Part shown: one piece after another, positions 46,672 to 58,957 of the stretch | Numbering within the stretch: position 1 is the stretch's first letter | Layout: each line of letters opens with the position of its first letter | Source: Sequoia sempervirens | Taxonomy: Eukaryota; Streptophyta; Pinopsida; Cupressales; Cupressaceae | NCBI GenBank assembly: GCA_007258455.2 | Contig: VDFB02270651.1 | Coordinates: forward strand, 700,906,217-700,970,216 | Direction: 5' to 3' | DNA length: 64,000 nucleotides | Notes under the pieces: generated by a model | The model's database searches: none | Seen by the model: only the letters and a program-made list of their open reading frames with translations | Told to the model about the DNA's origin: nothing | Position numbers and translations under genes: made by a program

Positions 46672-46679
46672 CTTTTATA
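46672..46679 (-). promoter_or_regulatory. TATA box upstream of element B ORF
   Basis: TATAAAAG on the minus strand, 470 bp upstream of the ATG at 46203, in a TTATAAAAGGAGGCGC context. It would drive the ORF from inside the element, separate from the 43520 box. Inferred from sequence only. Confidence 0.55.
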
Positions 46680-47593
46680 AGTAAAACCTTTCCTTTTTCA
46701 CTGAATTCGACCTCCCTCCTGATTGGCTGCTTTGTCAAAAAAAACATAAAGCAATCTTATCCTCTTTTTTTTTTTCTTGGGTGCCCCTTTTGCATGTTTA
46801 TGAAGTTTTCAAATTAAAAAAAAAACTTAAGTTATTTTCATTTTACCATGCCTAGGAAAATCAACTTTTAAGTGGAATTTTTCACTTTGGAACTAGATTT
46901 TCCCCTTTTCACCAAGGTGACTCTATGCCTTAGTCAATTTTATGAATTTCTCCTTGGAAGTATGCCCCCCAACTGGAATTTTCATCATTTCAAATGGATT
47001 TCATTTTCGATGGATTTTATTTCAAATAGATTTTACTTCGCAACTGAATTTCTCAAGGATTCAACTGGATTTTTCACTATGGGCGCATTTTAAGTCTTGA
47101 AGATGATTTACTCTTGCTTGGGGAAAACTTTATAGGTTTTCTGCTTTGACACCTTCAAAACCCTAACCCTGGCACTTTTCTAAAAATAGAAAGAAAAAAA
47201 AGTAAAATTTCTAAAAATAGTAAATCCCCGATTGGTCTCAAAATGACAAAAATGGAACTTTCGAAAAAGCAAAAAAGCAAAATCCATAAAAAATAGGAAG
47301 TGTCAGAATTCGCCCGTTGAACAATCGTTTTTACTGCAACAGCCCTTCTGAGCACTCCCATGGCGTTAGAAACTTCATTTGACCCCCCGAGTACTAACCT
47401 AACCAAGTCAACCATCTCAAATCTTGACAAATTCTAATTCAAACTCAGACCTTGAATCGCGCCAACCCATTCTTGCTTTGAAAGAAGCCCAAGGAAATTG
47501 AAGCTAATGCCAGAACTAACACTAATACTAAGACTAAAAAGGAGGGGTCCCCATTTGCGATGAGGCGATGTGTGATTAGGTCACAACAAGAAC

Positions 47594-48185
47594 ATTAGAG
47601 CAAATAATCACTTCAGAGTATAAAGAAAAATGTTTATCAACAATACAATGAGTAAAAAGAGCAGCACTTCTATCTTTCCAAATACTTAAAAGAATTTCCA
47701 CCCTAAAAGCATGCCAAATTTGGGTATATTTGTGCAAGAGGCAAGGCCAGTCTCCCAAGAAAACCATGTGCCAAGAAAAAGGAGCAGGTTTGAAACATCT
47801 GAAAAAATCATGAATCCAATTCCATGCTTCATGAGCCCAAGGACAAAACCAAAAGAGATGTTTAAGGGATTTGAGCTGACCAAAGAAGGGACAATGGGAA
47901 GTGGGGATTCCCATCCAAGTAAGGTGAGTTCCCATAGGAAGGCCTTGGTACAATAAACACCAAGCAAAGTGTGGTAGCCAATTTAGGTTCTAGCACTGCA
48001 AACCAAATACCTAGAAATCTTTTTTGCCAAGTCCCTTAAGAGGACTAAAGCTACCAATGGAAATTGAACTAATTCACCATATGTAACTATGGAGACAAAT
48101 CATAATAACCTTTAGATGACTTGTAATCCTGAAAGGGAGTGTCTAGATACCACTTCCAATCCTTCCACCAAGGTTTGAGACATTG
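47594..48185 (-). pseudogene. LINE 3 RT C-terminus/zinc-binding region
   Basis: Reads on the minus strand CPFFGQLKSLKHLFWFCPWA followed by HEAWNWI, the zinc-binding-like HLF.CPFA..AW motif near the end of plant L1 ORF2, then LLSIWKDRSAALF (IW..RN...F). The upstream part near 48180-48000 reads KPWWKDWKWYLDTPFQDYK. Frame changes are present, but the order is right. It is cut at 48186 by the solo LTR and at 47593 by element B. Confidence 0.65.
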
Positions 48186-48190
48186 CACCC

Positions 48191-51100
48191 TGTTGTGACC
48201 TTTTTACACATTGCCCCATTGCAAATGGGGACCCTTTATTTTTGTTTTTTGAGTTTTTCCTTGGCGTCACAACTACTTATCACCATGTTTCTTTACAATG
48301 AAGAGTTAAAGTTTTGAAGAGTCATCCAAGCCAAGCGAAGAATTTGAGCCTGAATCATTGTCCAAACATCAACACAGTGCTTGGGAGGCCCGAGGGACGA
48401 AGATCGACTGTCATTTCGGTCAATTCTGACATCTACTTTTTGGGGATTGCCGCTCCGGAACCCCTATTTTTTAAGGACTTCATTTTTGGCATTTTTAGCC
48501 CAAGTTAGACTTCCTTTTTTTAGGGGCTATTTTTGGAAAGTTACTATTTTAGGAAAAGTTTCTATTTTTGGCAGGGTTTTCATCTTTAGAAAGTGCCCGG
48601 ATTTCAAAAAACCACTCAAAAGTTCCAAAAAACCAATGGAAATCACAGAAAATCAATTGAAAAAAATTTCATGAAATCCATGGTGAAATCTGATTAAGCA
48701 TAAATTTTTTTGAAAAAACATCAAAAAAATCAGACTTCCAAATCAGAAATCAATGAAAATCTGGAAAAAATCAGTCAAAAATCACAGAAAATCGTTGAGA
48801 AATCTGGAAAAATCCATGAAAAGTCTGAAAATCATGGTAAAAATCGCCTAAGTATGGAGATATGAGGCTGAAAGTCTGACCAGCAAGGAGAATGGAGAGC
48901 AAAATCAATGGCAAAAGCTTCAACCAAGTCCACCTTTGGAAGAAAAGACAATGGCATAGTTAGAGGTAAAGTACGCCATGGAGAAGAAGGAATGGCATGG
49001 AATGGTGGCAAGTCCGCTTCAAGCCAAATGGCACAACACCTTGCCAAGTCTGCCATGGAAGAAAAAGATTGATGGCATAGGCAACAGGCAAGTCCACCCA
49101 AGGCAATGGCACAAGCTAAGGCAAAGTCCGCCCAGCTCACAAAGCAATGGCTAAAACATGTGGAAAGTCCGCCCAGCTCACAAAGCAACGGCTAAAACAT
49201 GTGGAAAGTCCGCCACAAGACATGGCATGGACTCATGGAAAGTCCGCCCCAAGCTAGATGGCATGACAAGAGAAGAAGTCTGCTCCAAGCAAGAAAGAGT
49301 GGCATGAACCAAAGCAAAGACCGCCCAAGCTGGAATATGTGATGGCTTAGCACATTGCCAAGTCCGCCCATGTGAAAAGTGTTATTGCTTGACACTATGG
49401 AAAGTCCGCCATGGAGAAAAAAGACTGGCCAGTCCGCCCTTAGCCTTGATGAGAAAATGGAAAGAAATTGGTGAAGTCCGCCCTACCATGGCAAGTAATT
49501 GGTGAAGTCCGCCCAGCTTGGAAGAAGGCAGAAAATTAAAAAAATTTGGCTAAGTACTGGCAACTTGGGGAATAAAAATTCAGAAAATAGTTAAGTATCA
49601 AAGAAGAGAATATGGCACACATGTCTTCAAAGTCTGCCATAAGGAGATAGGAAATGGAAAAACACTTGGACAGTCCGCCAGCACTTGGAAGGAAAGAATG
49701 GAAAGAAATCTTCCAAGTCCAACCTTGGAGGAAATGTCAAGAAGTTTGTGAAGTCCGCCATAGGAAGATAGGGAAGTGACTTGAACATAAGCCAAGTCCG
49801 CCCAAGATTTAAATGCATGACCTAAGGTAAAGTCCGCCCACTCAAGAAGACATGGCATGACACAAAGACAAGTCCACCTAGCATGAAGAATGGGAATGGA
49901 AATCCATCTTGAAAGTCCGCTCCAACTAGGAAAAGTGGTTGGAAAGTCCTTGGAAAGTTTGCCAAGCCTTGGATAGGTAAGAAAATGAAACGTGGAAAAT
50001 CATCTCCAAAGTACGTCTTGGGGAGGTGATAGAAAAAGAAATTAGCTAAGTGTGCCTTGCATCATGTCAAGAAACATTAAAAGTCCGCCATGCTTCGAGA
50101 GAGAGAATATGGAAGACTTGATAAGAGGTCCGACCTAAGGAGAGAGAAAACTTGACATGAAGAGAGAGAGGATGGAAGAGTTTCATGAAATCCGCCATGC
50201 CTAGAAAGAAAATGGCAAAGAAAGTGTAAAGTCCGACTTGAAGGGAGATGAAAGAAAACTTGGGAGTCCACCCTTGCACATGGCAAGACAAACAAGAAGT
50301 CCGCCAAGAATTTGGCATTATGAAGACAACGTCAGGCACATCATCAAGAGCCAAATTCAAAATTGAAGACAGATCCACCGGCGAAGTTCATTTGAGCACA
50401 AAAAATGGCCAGAATCTTGAAGGTGTTACAAAATGAAAATGAATAGCCAAAATTTGGCTTAGTATGGGAAATTCTTCATAGAGAAAGTTCCAATTTCCTC
50501 CATTGTGGTGAAAGCGCAGAGGCATTCTTCTTCAAATTCAAGGCACTTGAAAGAATATTCAGACATCTTGGGGGGGTTTCGTCTACAATCCCAAACCTCA
50601 AGTGCAAGTGAGAAGAAGAAATCAAAAAGGAGCTCCAAGATCAAAGCTAGGAAGGAACAAGCACAGAATCATTGGCAGAGAAAATATTCTAAGGCAAGAA
50701 CATCAAAAAAGAACAAAGTAACCAAGGAGGACATCCAACCTACTGAAGTGGCACCTCAACCAATCAAGTTGTTCCAAGTCAGCACGTCCAAATTCAACAA
50801 CTTTCTATTTTATTTATTGGTTCATATTTAGTAAAAAGGACAAGTGTCCTCGAATGTAATTTTCTCATTGGTCGAGGAGTAGTTAGTTGCAACAAACCCT
50901 AATTAGGGTTTTATTTTGTAATCTCAGTCGTTGATCCTAAATTAATCTTGGCCATTGAATTGTAATTGGGGAGCCTATAAATTGAGCTCACCCCTCATTT
51001 GTAAAATATGGGAGCATGTTGCAAAACATGTTGAGATAAGTAATTGTTGTGTATGACTGCAAAAGTAATAAGTAATGCATGCATTGTTTTGATGGTGATT

Positions 51101-51772
51101 GCTTCTCTTATTTTGGAGTTGGCATGGTTCTTATCCCTCATCATAGTTTAGATTTTATTTCATGTATGTTGGATGAATGCAAGATTTGATAAATATTGAT
51201 TTATGGTGAAATTTTTGCTCATACTTTCTTTGAATGAATGATTTTCGTTCAATGCGTAAAGTTAACCAGAGCTTATTTTGTGGATGCTTAACTTCTGTCT
51301 AGATAATTATTGTTCAATTTGATGGTAGTTATTCATGATGTGAAAATCATAAGCACATTCCCTTGAAGATTGCACCCCCTTTGTGTAGTTGTCGTTGAGC
51401 ATGGCGAAGCAAAGCGTGGTTATTGGTTCCACCAAGTCAATACCGTCTCTTGAATTCTTAGGAAGTAGACTAGAAATTCTAAACCTTTATCTCCTTTTTT
51501 TTAGTTTGTTTGATCCAAGACCCAAACAGTAGAGCCTCATTGTCTGCACCTTCATTGTGAATTGAACAAGCCTAGCATAAGTCCCTTTGTTTACCAGCAT
51601 ATCACAATGACCATTGACCTTATCCGCACGTCAATACTTGACATAGGGAACCTTGGAATCGCCATATGATCTTCTCGCAATCTTAGCATACGCGGTGGTT
51701 TTTCAAGAGAGGATAGGGTGTCTTTGGGCATTTTATTCTGATGTTTGGTGTGTCATAAAACATGCATCAACA
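48191..51772 (+). mobile_element. Solo LTR, 3582 bp, duplication CACCC, with motif array
   Basis: It starts TGTTGTGACC and ends GCATCAACA, with perfect duplication CACCC at 48186-48190 and 51773-51777. No primer binding site, gag or pol. U3 carries about 30 copies of AAGTCCGCC-like motifs (48878-50310). The TATA box is CCTATAAATT (50976-50983), followed by about 790 bp of R/U5. It is the plus-strand relative of elements A and B. It lies in LINE 3, antisense to MOG1. ORFs inside (for example at 50067-50378 on the minus strand) are by-products of the repeats. Confidence 0.92.
48878..50310 (+). repeat. About 30 copies of AAGTCCGCC in LTR U3
   Basis: Exact or near copies of AAGTCCGCC occur on average every 45 bp, often followed by CAAG, CATGG or CAGCT. 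One unit is doubled almost exactly: AAAGTCCGCCCAGCTCACAA at about 49123 and again at about 49165. Spacers between motifs vary in sequence and length and are A/G-rich (ATGGCA, GGAAAG), so this is not a simple satellite: the motif is conserved better than the spacers. Confidence 0.85.
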
Positions 51773-51777
51773 CACCC

Positions 51778-54700
51778 CAACTTTGTGAATCATCTAGGGA
51801 GGGATAACATCAATAACTACTTGATAAGTTTTTGGGTCCTAATTAGCAAGCTTGAATTTAAGTTTGAAATCTAACCAAGAAAGAAAATTCTTGGCGGCCT
51901 AATGAATGAAGTCTAGTAAAATTCTAACTCCCTATTTGAAGAACTTTAAGGCAAGTGAGCAAGCACCCTCCCATGAGAGCTAAGAACCGAGGACCGCCAA
52001 TTGGAGTATTGGTTAATGGATAACCCATTACGCAAATTATCTCCAACCAATGAAGCCAAGGCTTGAATAGAAACAAGCTTCGTCATGGTAAGAAGGGTGT
52101 CGAGGTCCAAGCTTCTCCAAGTCAAACAACCTTGAGCCATGCCAATACTAATGCAATGAGAAACAAGAATTTTCCAAGCTTCATTACATTGGAGAACTTT
52201 GATGATCCATTTGGAACGCAAGGCAATGCCTTGACAACGAATGAATATCAATCCCAAGCCACCGGCCTCCTGAGGGAGGCAACAAAATTCCCAAGCAACC
52301 CTATGGAAGCAGTGATGCCCATCACTGCAGCCCATAAAAAAATATTTGGGAACTTCTCAACCTTCAAATAAGAAGCCTTGGAAGGGACCCAACATGAAGA
52401 GTAATAAACATGAGTGACCGCTAGAATCTTAGAGAAAATTTGAAATTTTTCAGCTTGGTAATCCAATAGTGTAACTTTTTCTCAATTCTCGCAATCATAG
52501 CCTACCAAAGCTTTGAAGGAGTGGCAAGGAAAGCAAATGAGATTCCGAGAAAACAATAGATCTCCCCATGATCAATCATTTTCTAGTTAAACTGATCAAG
52601 CCAACCCGGCTTGGGGAGAAAAGATTGTCTGTAGCAAAAGGTCTTGTGCCATTGGATGTTGGAGTGGGGAGAAAAGATTGTCTGTAGCACAAGGCCTTGT
52701 GCCATTGGATGTTGGAGTTGGGAGCTTGAAAAAAATGTCCAAGTAGTGAAAATCTTATTTGACATTATTCTCCTCCTCAAGGAGAGTGAGAAAAGAGTCA
52801 TCAATAAAATTCCCATTCACAAGTAGTTGACAAGAACCAAGAAGGGAGGTCCCCTTCACATGGGATTGAGAGACAACTTGAGCTATCAACAACCATAACA
52901 TTTTGAGTCGGAGCAAATGGACAACCTTGCCTTATAGATTGGAAGAGTCCAAAAGAAGTTTGGCTTGAGATGGTAATGCAAGTAGAGGCATTTGTGAAAA
53001 ATTTGAACTGTCTGAATGAATTGAAGACTAAAGCCAAGACCCTATAACATAGCTAATATGAAGGGTCACTATATGCGATCATAAGCTTTGGAGAAATCAA
53101 TTTTGATAAACACAACAGGCTGATGAGAAAGACAAGCCCATTCCATACCTTCTCACACAACAATTATAATATCCAGAATAAATTTAGACTTAATGAAACC
53201 TGTTTGCTCCAACTGGACAATTAAGGGCAACATGGAATGGAGCTCTTAAGAGCCAACACTTTGGCTATGATCTTGTAAGACACATTCAACAACGTGATGG
53301 GCCACCAATTATTGATGTCTTTTAAGTCACCTACTTTAGGTATGAATTAAATATTGCTTTTGTTAATGAGATTGCCTAACAATACCATTTGCATGGCTTC
53401 AAGATAAACATTGTGCAGGTCACTACCAACCATATCCCATAAGGTTTTATAAAATTCACAAGGGAAGCCATCTAAGCCAGGCTTTATCATTGGCCATAGT
53501 TAACACCACTTCCTTAAGATCACCTTGAGTGAGAAGTTGGTCACAAAGAAAGCATTGGGCATTTGAAAGTTGGCAAGGAACAACTGCAAGACATTGCCGC
53601 AAGGCAAGTTGTCTTGTAAGAGTGTAAATTTGAGCCACAAAAACCTGCTCATAGAGTCAAACAAAGACTTGGAGAATATCAAGAAGCTCTTTAAGCAATT
53701 GTTGCCCTTCTCAAATCTGCTTGATAGTATGAGAAGTCTAGCGAGCTCTCAAGGCTTGAAAGAATTCTTTGGAGACCTTATCCCCAATTTTGAGCCAATG
53801 CAATCATGCCTTAATTTGAGCACCGCGAGTTGTGTGAGCGTCATAGTTGAGCCAACTGAAGTTGGGCAACAGAGTCAAACAACTGAGCTTCAAGGGTGGC
53901 AATGGCAAGGCTAAGCTCTTGAGTGGTGGCCTCATACGAGTGATAGCAAAACCACAATAGTTGTCACCCATAAATGCAAAGGTAACACAAAGTATGAGTT
54001 ATGGCGTCATTGCACTAAGCAATCCACCCAACATCATGAAGAGGACATAGCTCCAGATTCCAAACACATTGAAAGTGCGTTGATGTCACTTTGTGGTTGA
54101 GAAGAGATGTGTTAAGGAACAACTAACTCTTAAAGACTTTGGGAGCGAATATTTGCCATTCAATACATAACCGTATCAAGAAATGGTCAAATAAGACAAT
54201 ATTTGCTAACAATTCGATAGGAAAGGAGTACCAACTGGCAACGTAAAGAATGATTGAGCCGAAATCATAACCCAACTAAGCTACTTTAAGACCATATTAG
54301 GTTTGGCTTGCAAACTACTCCAAGTTTACCATGTCGTATGATCATAATAGCGACCACCAACGTTGGGGTTGGAAAAACCCAATTTATTGCACCTAAAAAA
54401 ACAAGCCTCCTTTTCCAACTGCCCAACGCATTGGCAAGGCTGCGCATTTATCATGCGGCATTTCAATCATGCTAAAAATTCTTGCTAGCGGCGGGCATTG
54501 AATTGGCAATCCTATGCGAGAGAGATCTCTTAACAGCATCATTGGAAGCGTAAACATTAATCACCCCAAAGGAATGATTATTAACATTGAAAAGAGCCCA
54601 CCCTATCCAATTAGTGGAGTTACATCGATGATCAACCAAGAGCTAATGCCGCGTGGGTGAGAGAGGTGACAACTCCACCACGACCAACCTCATGGTTAGT

Positions 54701-54880
54701 GCAAAGAAAAAAACTAGATGGCCAAATAACTTGGCCTGCTACAAAAAGCAAAAAGCCTAACACTTTAACCTCTTGAAAGCAAAGAATGTCAAAATTTGAA
54801 AACTAAGAACAAACATCACAAACAAAGTATTTTCGAGGGAGGTCAATGAGATCCCTCACATTCCAAGAAACACAATTCAT
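51778..54880 (-). pseudogene. LINE 3 ORF2: endonuclease and reverse transcriptase, broken
   Basis: ORF2 starts at ATG 54880 with MNCVSWNVRDL (MN..SWN+RGL in plant L1), then FDILCFQEVKV (catalytic E), and VINVYASND. RT parts in order: LTQGDLKEVVLTMANDKA (53,550-53,480, the A.GPDG region start), SIRQGCPFAP (about 52930), IDDSFLTLLEEENNV (about 52800; the RT active-site DD is present), and GLGLIFIRCQGIALRSKW (about 52200). A 53-bp tandem duplication lies at 52613-52718. Stops and frame changes occur every 100-200 codons. It ends at the solo LTR. Confidence 0.72.
52613..52718 (-). repeat. 53-bp tandem duplication in LINE 3 RT
   Basis: GGGGAGAAAAGATTGTCTGT starts at 52613 and again at 52666; two units differ at only a few bases. 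Fifty-three is not a multiple of three, so the duplication shifts the RT frame just downstream of the active-site DD segment. Confidence 0.8.
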
Positions 54881-54999
54881 TTAACTTTCATCAAGAGGCA
54901 TTTCCTCGTTATCCATCCCCTCAAGGGTGAAATAATTATCCTAAAATAGTGTGCTAAGCGACTCAAAGCCCCCAATTTGGACACTAAGTTGCACTAGTT

Positions 55000-55990
55000 G
55001 TCGCTATCGTGGCACAAACTCGCCATCTTCCAAACGCCCAAATGGGCTTCAAAATCTTCTTTGACCCAACAAGAGGGAAGAAGAATGTTGAGCATTGCCA
55101 GAAGCACATTGCAAAGCTTGTTGCACAACAATCGAAGCTAAGGGTTCTTAGCTTTGTGATTAACCATCGTAGCCCAACCTTCCTCTTCAATTGTAGGAGG
55201 TGTCAACAACCCGGTTGAGTAGAGGGTTTAGGTTGTTGGGAGGCCAAAGGACAATCCTTAATTTTGTGGTTTGATGCCTGGCATCGATAGCAAGTATTAG
55301 GGAGATTGATATACTAGACAAACTAAGAGTAACAAGTTTGACCAATATGAATGTGCACAAACTCCTTGAGGTTTTTGGAAAGATTGACCTCAACACAAAC
55401 TTGGCATTGGGTGTGAGCCGAATAGAACTTTTTGACCTCAATGCAAATGATAGAGCCTAGAGAAGAAGCTATTTAGGTGAGAAAGTTCCAACATGGCAAA
55501 GGCAACCGCAAGAATTCAACCTAGACAAGGACATAAATGGACTTTTTTGTCAGAGATAGAAAAGTCACGAGGCCAAAGTTTAAACAGAAGGAGGGAAGAA
55601 TAGACAAGCCATGGGCCCTGTTTGAGGATAGCATTAGCATGATTGGCCTCAGCAAAGCAAAAAAGAAAAAACCCCTTAGTGAGGTTTTGCATAGCAACAA
55701 GGCGGATCCCATGTAGGGAACAGGCTTTGCCAACCCAATCTCTGAACAAGCTTTCATGGGAACTCCACCCACCAAATAATCAATTAGAGTAAAATTTTCA
55801 AGCCATTTATAGGCATTCTCAATCTCCAGAATGGGAAGCACAACATCTAAAGGTGGGTCAAGGGACTTACCTCGTGAAAGAACTTCAAAAGGAATTTTTG
55901 GGAGTGTTTGAGCAGGGATGCCATTGATGGTCGTCGTCAAGCTTTCCACTGCAACAACAGCAACTGCAAAGGAATGAAAAATTGAGGCTA
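55000..55990 (-). pseudogene. LINE 3 ORF1 (DUF4283 RNA-binding protein), broken
   Basis: Minus-strand ORF1: the start near 55990 (ASIFHSFAV; its ATG seems decayed to ATA), PFEVLSRGKSLDPPLDVVLP, YKWLENFTLI, then after a frame change WVGKACSLHGIRLVAMQNLT, GFFLFCFAEANHANAILKQG and PWLVYSSLLLFKLWPRDF. The block F.F....A..IL..GPW......L.L..W is the DUF4283 signature. A leader from 56110 to 55990 precedes it. The C-terminal third is frameshifted and hard to read. It is followed by ORF2 at 54880. Confidence 0.7.
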
Positions 55991-56110
55991 TAAAGGGGCC
56001 AAAAAATACCCTCAAGCCTAGTGAATGAAAAGGGACCACAATAAATGCAAGCAAGCACTAAAAGGATCTTACAAAAAACTGTGGTATTATGTGCACTCAA
56101 CAAAGCCAAG

Positions 56111-58957
56111 AAACCCTATCAGAGCTCCTCACAATTTCTCCCATCCAAATATAATAATATTGATTTGTATATGTAAAAAAAATTGTTTTCTTCAGCTTAA
56201 ATTCAATTTCTACTCTTATTTTAATGTATATTCTAGTTGTGAGCATGTAATTGAATATATTTGCATGTCTTCAAAGTTGTTTTAGAGAAGAGAGCATAGA
56301 AAAACATTTGTTTTCTTAAAAAATGTCTCTATATAATGTTTTTTGGCATGTTTATGTTGACTTCAAGTCGCCCAAAAATCGGCCAATTGAGACTATGCAA
56401 AATCTATTTGTTAACAATGACTCTAAAGAAAGTTTCTCCACACCTTTTCCACCAACCTCTATACACTGTTTAAGAGGGAAAGATGAAAGAGAAGCAGTAG
56501 GTGTGTCTTGCTACTAGACTTATATTTTTTGTTGTAAACTGTCACAAGGTTCGAGCTTGTGTTCGTGTTCAACAATCATAAAATTCAGATGAAGTTCAGC
56601 AAGGAGAAAAATTCAACAACAAAAAAATTGTGATTAAATTCGTCTTATATAAATTTGAATTTTAAAAATTATATATAATTGTCAAAATAGTTTAACATTG
56701 CTAAATAGATTTGAAATAAAATTATATTATAAAATAAAATAATCAAATGAATTTATTATTTATTAAATAAAATAATATTATATTGAATTTATAAATTAAT
56801 ATAAATATTTTACATTTATTAAATTAAAATTATTAAAAATAAAACAATATTATGTTAAATTTGTATACATTATAATTTAAATATGTTCAAATTTTTTATT
56901 TTAATTTATTAATATGTACATAATAAATATAAATTTTATATATTGAATAATAAATATACTATAATTTAAAATCCAATATAAATATTTTAAAATACTAAAT
57001 AGTCGAAGGAGTTGCAACTCGAGATCCCTCCCTTCTATTGTTGTTCCATTATTCACATGACTCTTGTCTGCAGGACCCAAAACTGCACCGGCCAATACAA
57101 GGAGAGGAGGATGAAGGATGTTGAAGACCTCATCAATTGAGAGTGTCCTTTCCATCATTTACCATCATATTCAGGCCACGAGGAACTTCATTGCTGCCAA
57201 GGTTTCTCACCTCTTCCAAATGGCCAAATATATTTTCATTAGAAAAGCCCAAGCTTGGATGCATACGAACTTTAGGGCGAATTAGAATGAATTTTTAGAT
57301 TCTATACGAATTCGCTGAAATTCAAACTTCATACATAAAGTTTGGTGAACCCTGTGACATAGGTTGTAAACTTGTAGGTAAGAGGGAGATCACAGTTGCT
57401 CCAAGCTTGAATTTTTTTCCAAATATGTGATGCTTCAATTATTTTTCAAAATGGCTTACTTTTATGTTGTTACTAGTGAAAAAAAAAATCTCCTTAAGTT
57501 GTAACTTAAATTGTTCTTGGAACATTGAGATTCATTTCATTATGTTGAAAATTATATAATCCTTCAAATTCTTCAAATTTTATGCAGCTCATTTCACAGT
57601 TGAACCACCCTGTGGTAATTCTTGTGTTAATCAGAAACAAGATGTTGTTGCACTGTGATTGCATGTGCTGTAAGTGTACCCTATTGGCATGAGCGCACCA
57701 TCCATAAAGACTAACTGCAAAATCATAAGCAAAGATATGAATCTCATTGACACCTTGGACAGGTATTTTTCCTACTATAAGACAGCAACAAGATACTTAA
57801 ACATTGTCACTAACATTTCTTGAAGATTATGACATATATACTCCAAATACTTACTTTTCTTAACACAGTGACCACTGTGGTAAACCTGTATTAGCCAGAG
57901 TCATAATAGAAAAGGTTCAATCTCAATATTTTTCATTTGTTGCCACAATAGAGAATGAATCATTTAGGATCGCCCAAATATTCTCCAAAACTAAAGAAAA
58001 AGAAAATAAATCATAAGAATTTATGCGATAGAAATATGACTTCAATGTTCTTTAAATCCATGACTTTTTAATCTCTTCTCGTATGATCAAATAACTGGTC
58101 TCTGTAAACCTATGTTTCCAAAGTAGAAATTTACAATGAACATGTTGCTGACTACAAAACTATTTGACTGAGATAGGAAAATTTCAGCGAATCAATCATT
58201 TAGGACCACCCAAATATTGTCCAAAACTAAAGAAAAAGCACATAAATAATAAATAGAAATCCGATATTTGCATGCCCTTTTAATCGTTGATTTCTTAATT
58301 TCTTCTCATGTGATAAAATAACTAATCTCTGTAAACCCATGTTTCCAAAGTAGAAATTTACATTGACCATGTTACTGACTGCAAAACTATGTGATTGAGA
58401 TTGGAAAATATCTGCAAAGGCACCCTGTACACCAACTACATTATTTCCCAATATATAGAAAGTTTTAGCAGAACCATTTTTTTCATGAAATAACAGGTAG
58501 CAATGAAAAGCTCTAGTCATTGAAGTGTTAAGATGGCTCTGGCAAGATCCAAGGCACTCTAATCCATTGGATTGCAATAAACTGCAGTATTGTCATCAAA
58601 CCAAACAAAGACATTGTCTTGGAGAACTGAGCTGCAATTGTATTTCAAGCCAGAAATCACAACCATTTTGGTTAAATACAGTGTACACTACCTATGTTAA
58701 AGCCCAAAGTAACCAAGTTTCTAACCTCAAACTTACAGAAAAAAATGTTATGAATGCAGTTTACCCATCACGTTAGGGATACTACCTTGGCAAAGTCACC
58801 TAATTCAATTCATTCTGACCGTAAACTTAATGTAAAATAAACCAACAATATTAACATCGGTAAAGTATAAATTGTAACATGTGCATGTATATTTGTAAGA
58901 AAAGGCATGATTGAACCCCACTCAAGAACCAAAGTTTTATTTATGTTTAAGGCTTAC
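56111..58957 (-). other. MOG1 giant intron, donor-side sequence
   Basis: Intron sequence on the donor side of the 47.5-kb intron. 56620-57000 is very AT-rich. A minus-strand stretch at 57010-57160 is open for some 60 codons but has no family I know and no clear splice partners, so I leave it unassigned. 57957-58430 holds a tandem duplication. No RNA gene seen. Confidence 0.45.
57957..58430. repeat. 236-bp imperfect tandem duplication in MOG1 intron
   Basis: Both units begin AATCATTTAGGA and share CCAAAACTAAAGAAAAAG, TCTGTAAACC, ATGTTTCCAAAGTAGAAATT and GACTGCAAAACTAT-like words with scattered substitutions; the offset is 236 bp (57961 versus 58197). The content is not recognised. Confidence 0.8.

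Larger units (their letters stand above)
42749..47588 (-). mobile_element. Element B: LTR-bounded element with internal ORF, duplication AGAAC
   Basis: On the minus strand it starts at 47588 with TGTTGTGACC and ends at 42749 with GCATCAACA. AGAAC flanks both ends exactly (42744-42748 and 47589-47593). The two ends match the two ends of the solo LTR at 48191-51772. I see only one copy of each terminus, no second TGTTGTGACC, no internal CAACA junction and no primer binding site. Yet it contains a long broken ORF (46203 to about 43784) and two TATA boxes: 46672-46679 before the ORF and 43520-43527 about 775 bp before the end. It is either a single LTR carrying an ORF or a deleted element whose two LTRs lost complementary parts. 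Confidence 0.8.
42090..56110 (-). mobile_element. L1-type LINE 3, near full length, split twice
   Basis: A minus-strand L1. In order: ORF1 (about 55990-55000), ORF2 from ATG 54880 with endonuclease and RT to 51778, [solo LTR 48191-51772], RT C-terminus and zinc-binding region (48185-47594), [element B 42749-47588], and 3' end with TTTTTTTCGAATATTG (about 42165) and AT-rich tail near 42090. Subtracting both insertions and their duplicated bases gives about 5.6 kb, a normal full-length plant L1. It is sense relative to MOG1. LINE target duplications were not identified. Confidence 0.75.

Noticed and set aside
48878..50310. CRISPR-like array of short repeats and spacers
   Set aside because: The repeat is only about 9 bp, spacing is irregular, there are no cas genes, and the array lies inside a plant LTR with target duplication.
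56901..57158. 85-codon minus-strand ORF as an extra MOG1 exon
   Set aside because: It does not match MOG1, and exons 58958-59044 and 11433-11480 already join without a gap.
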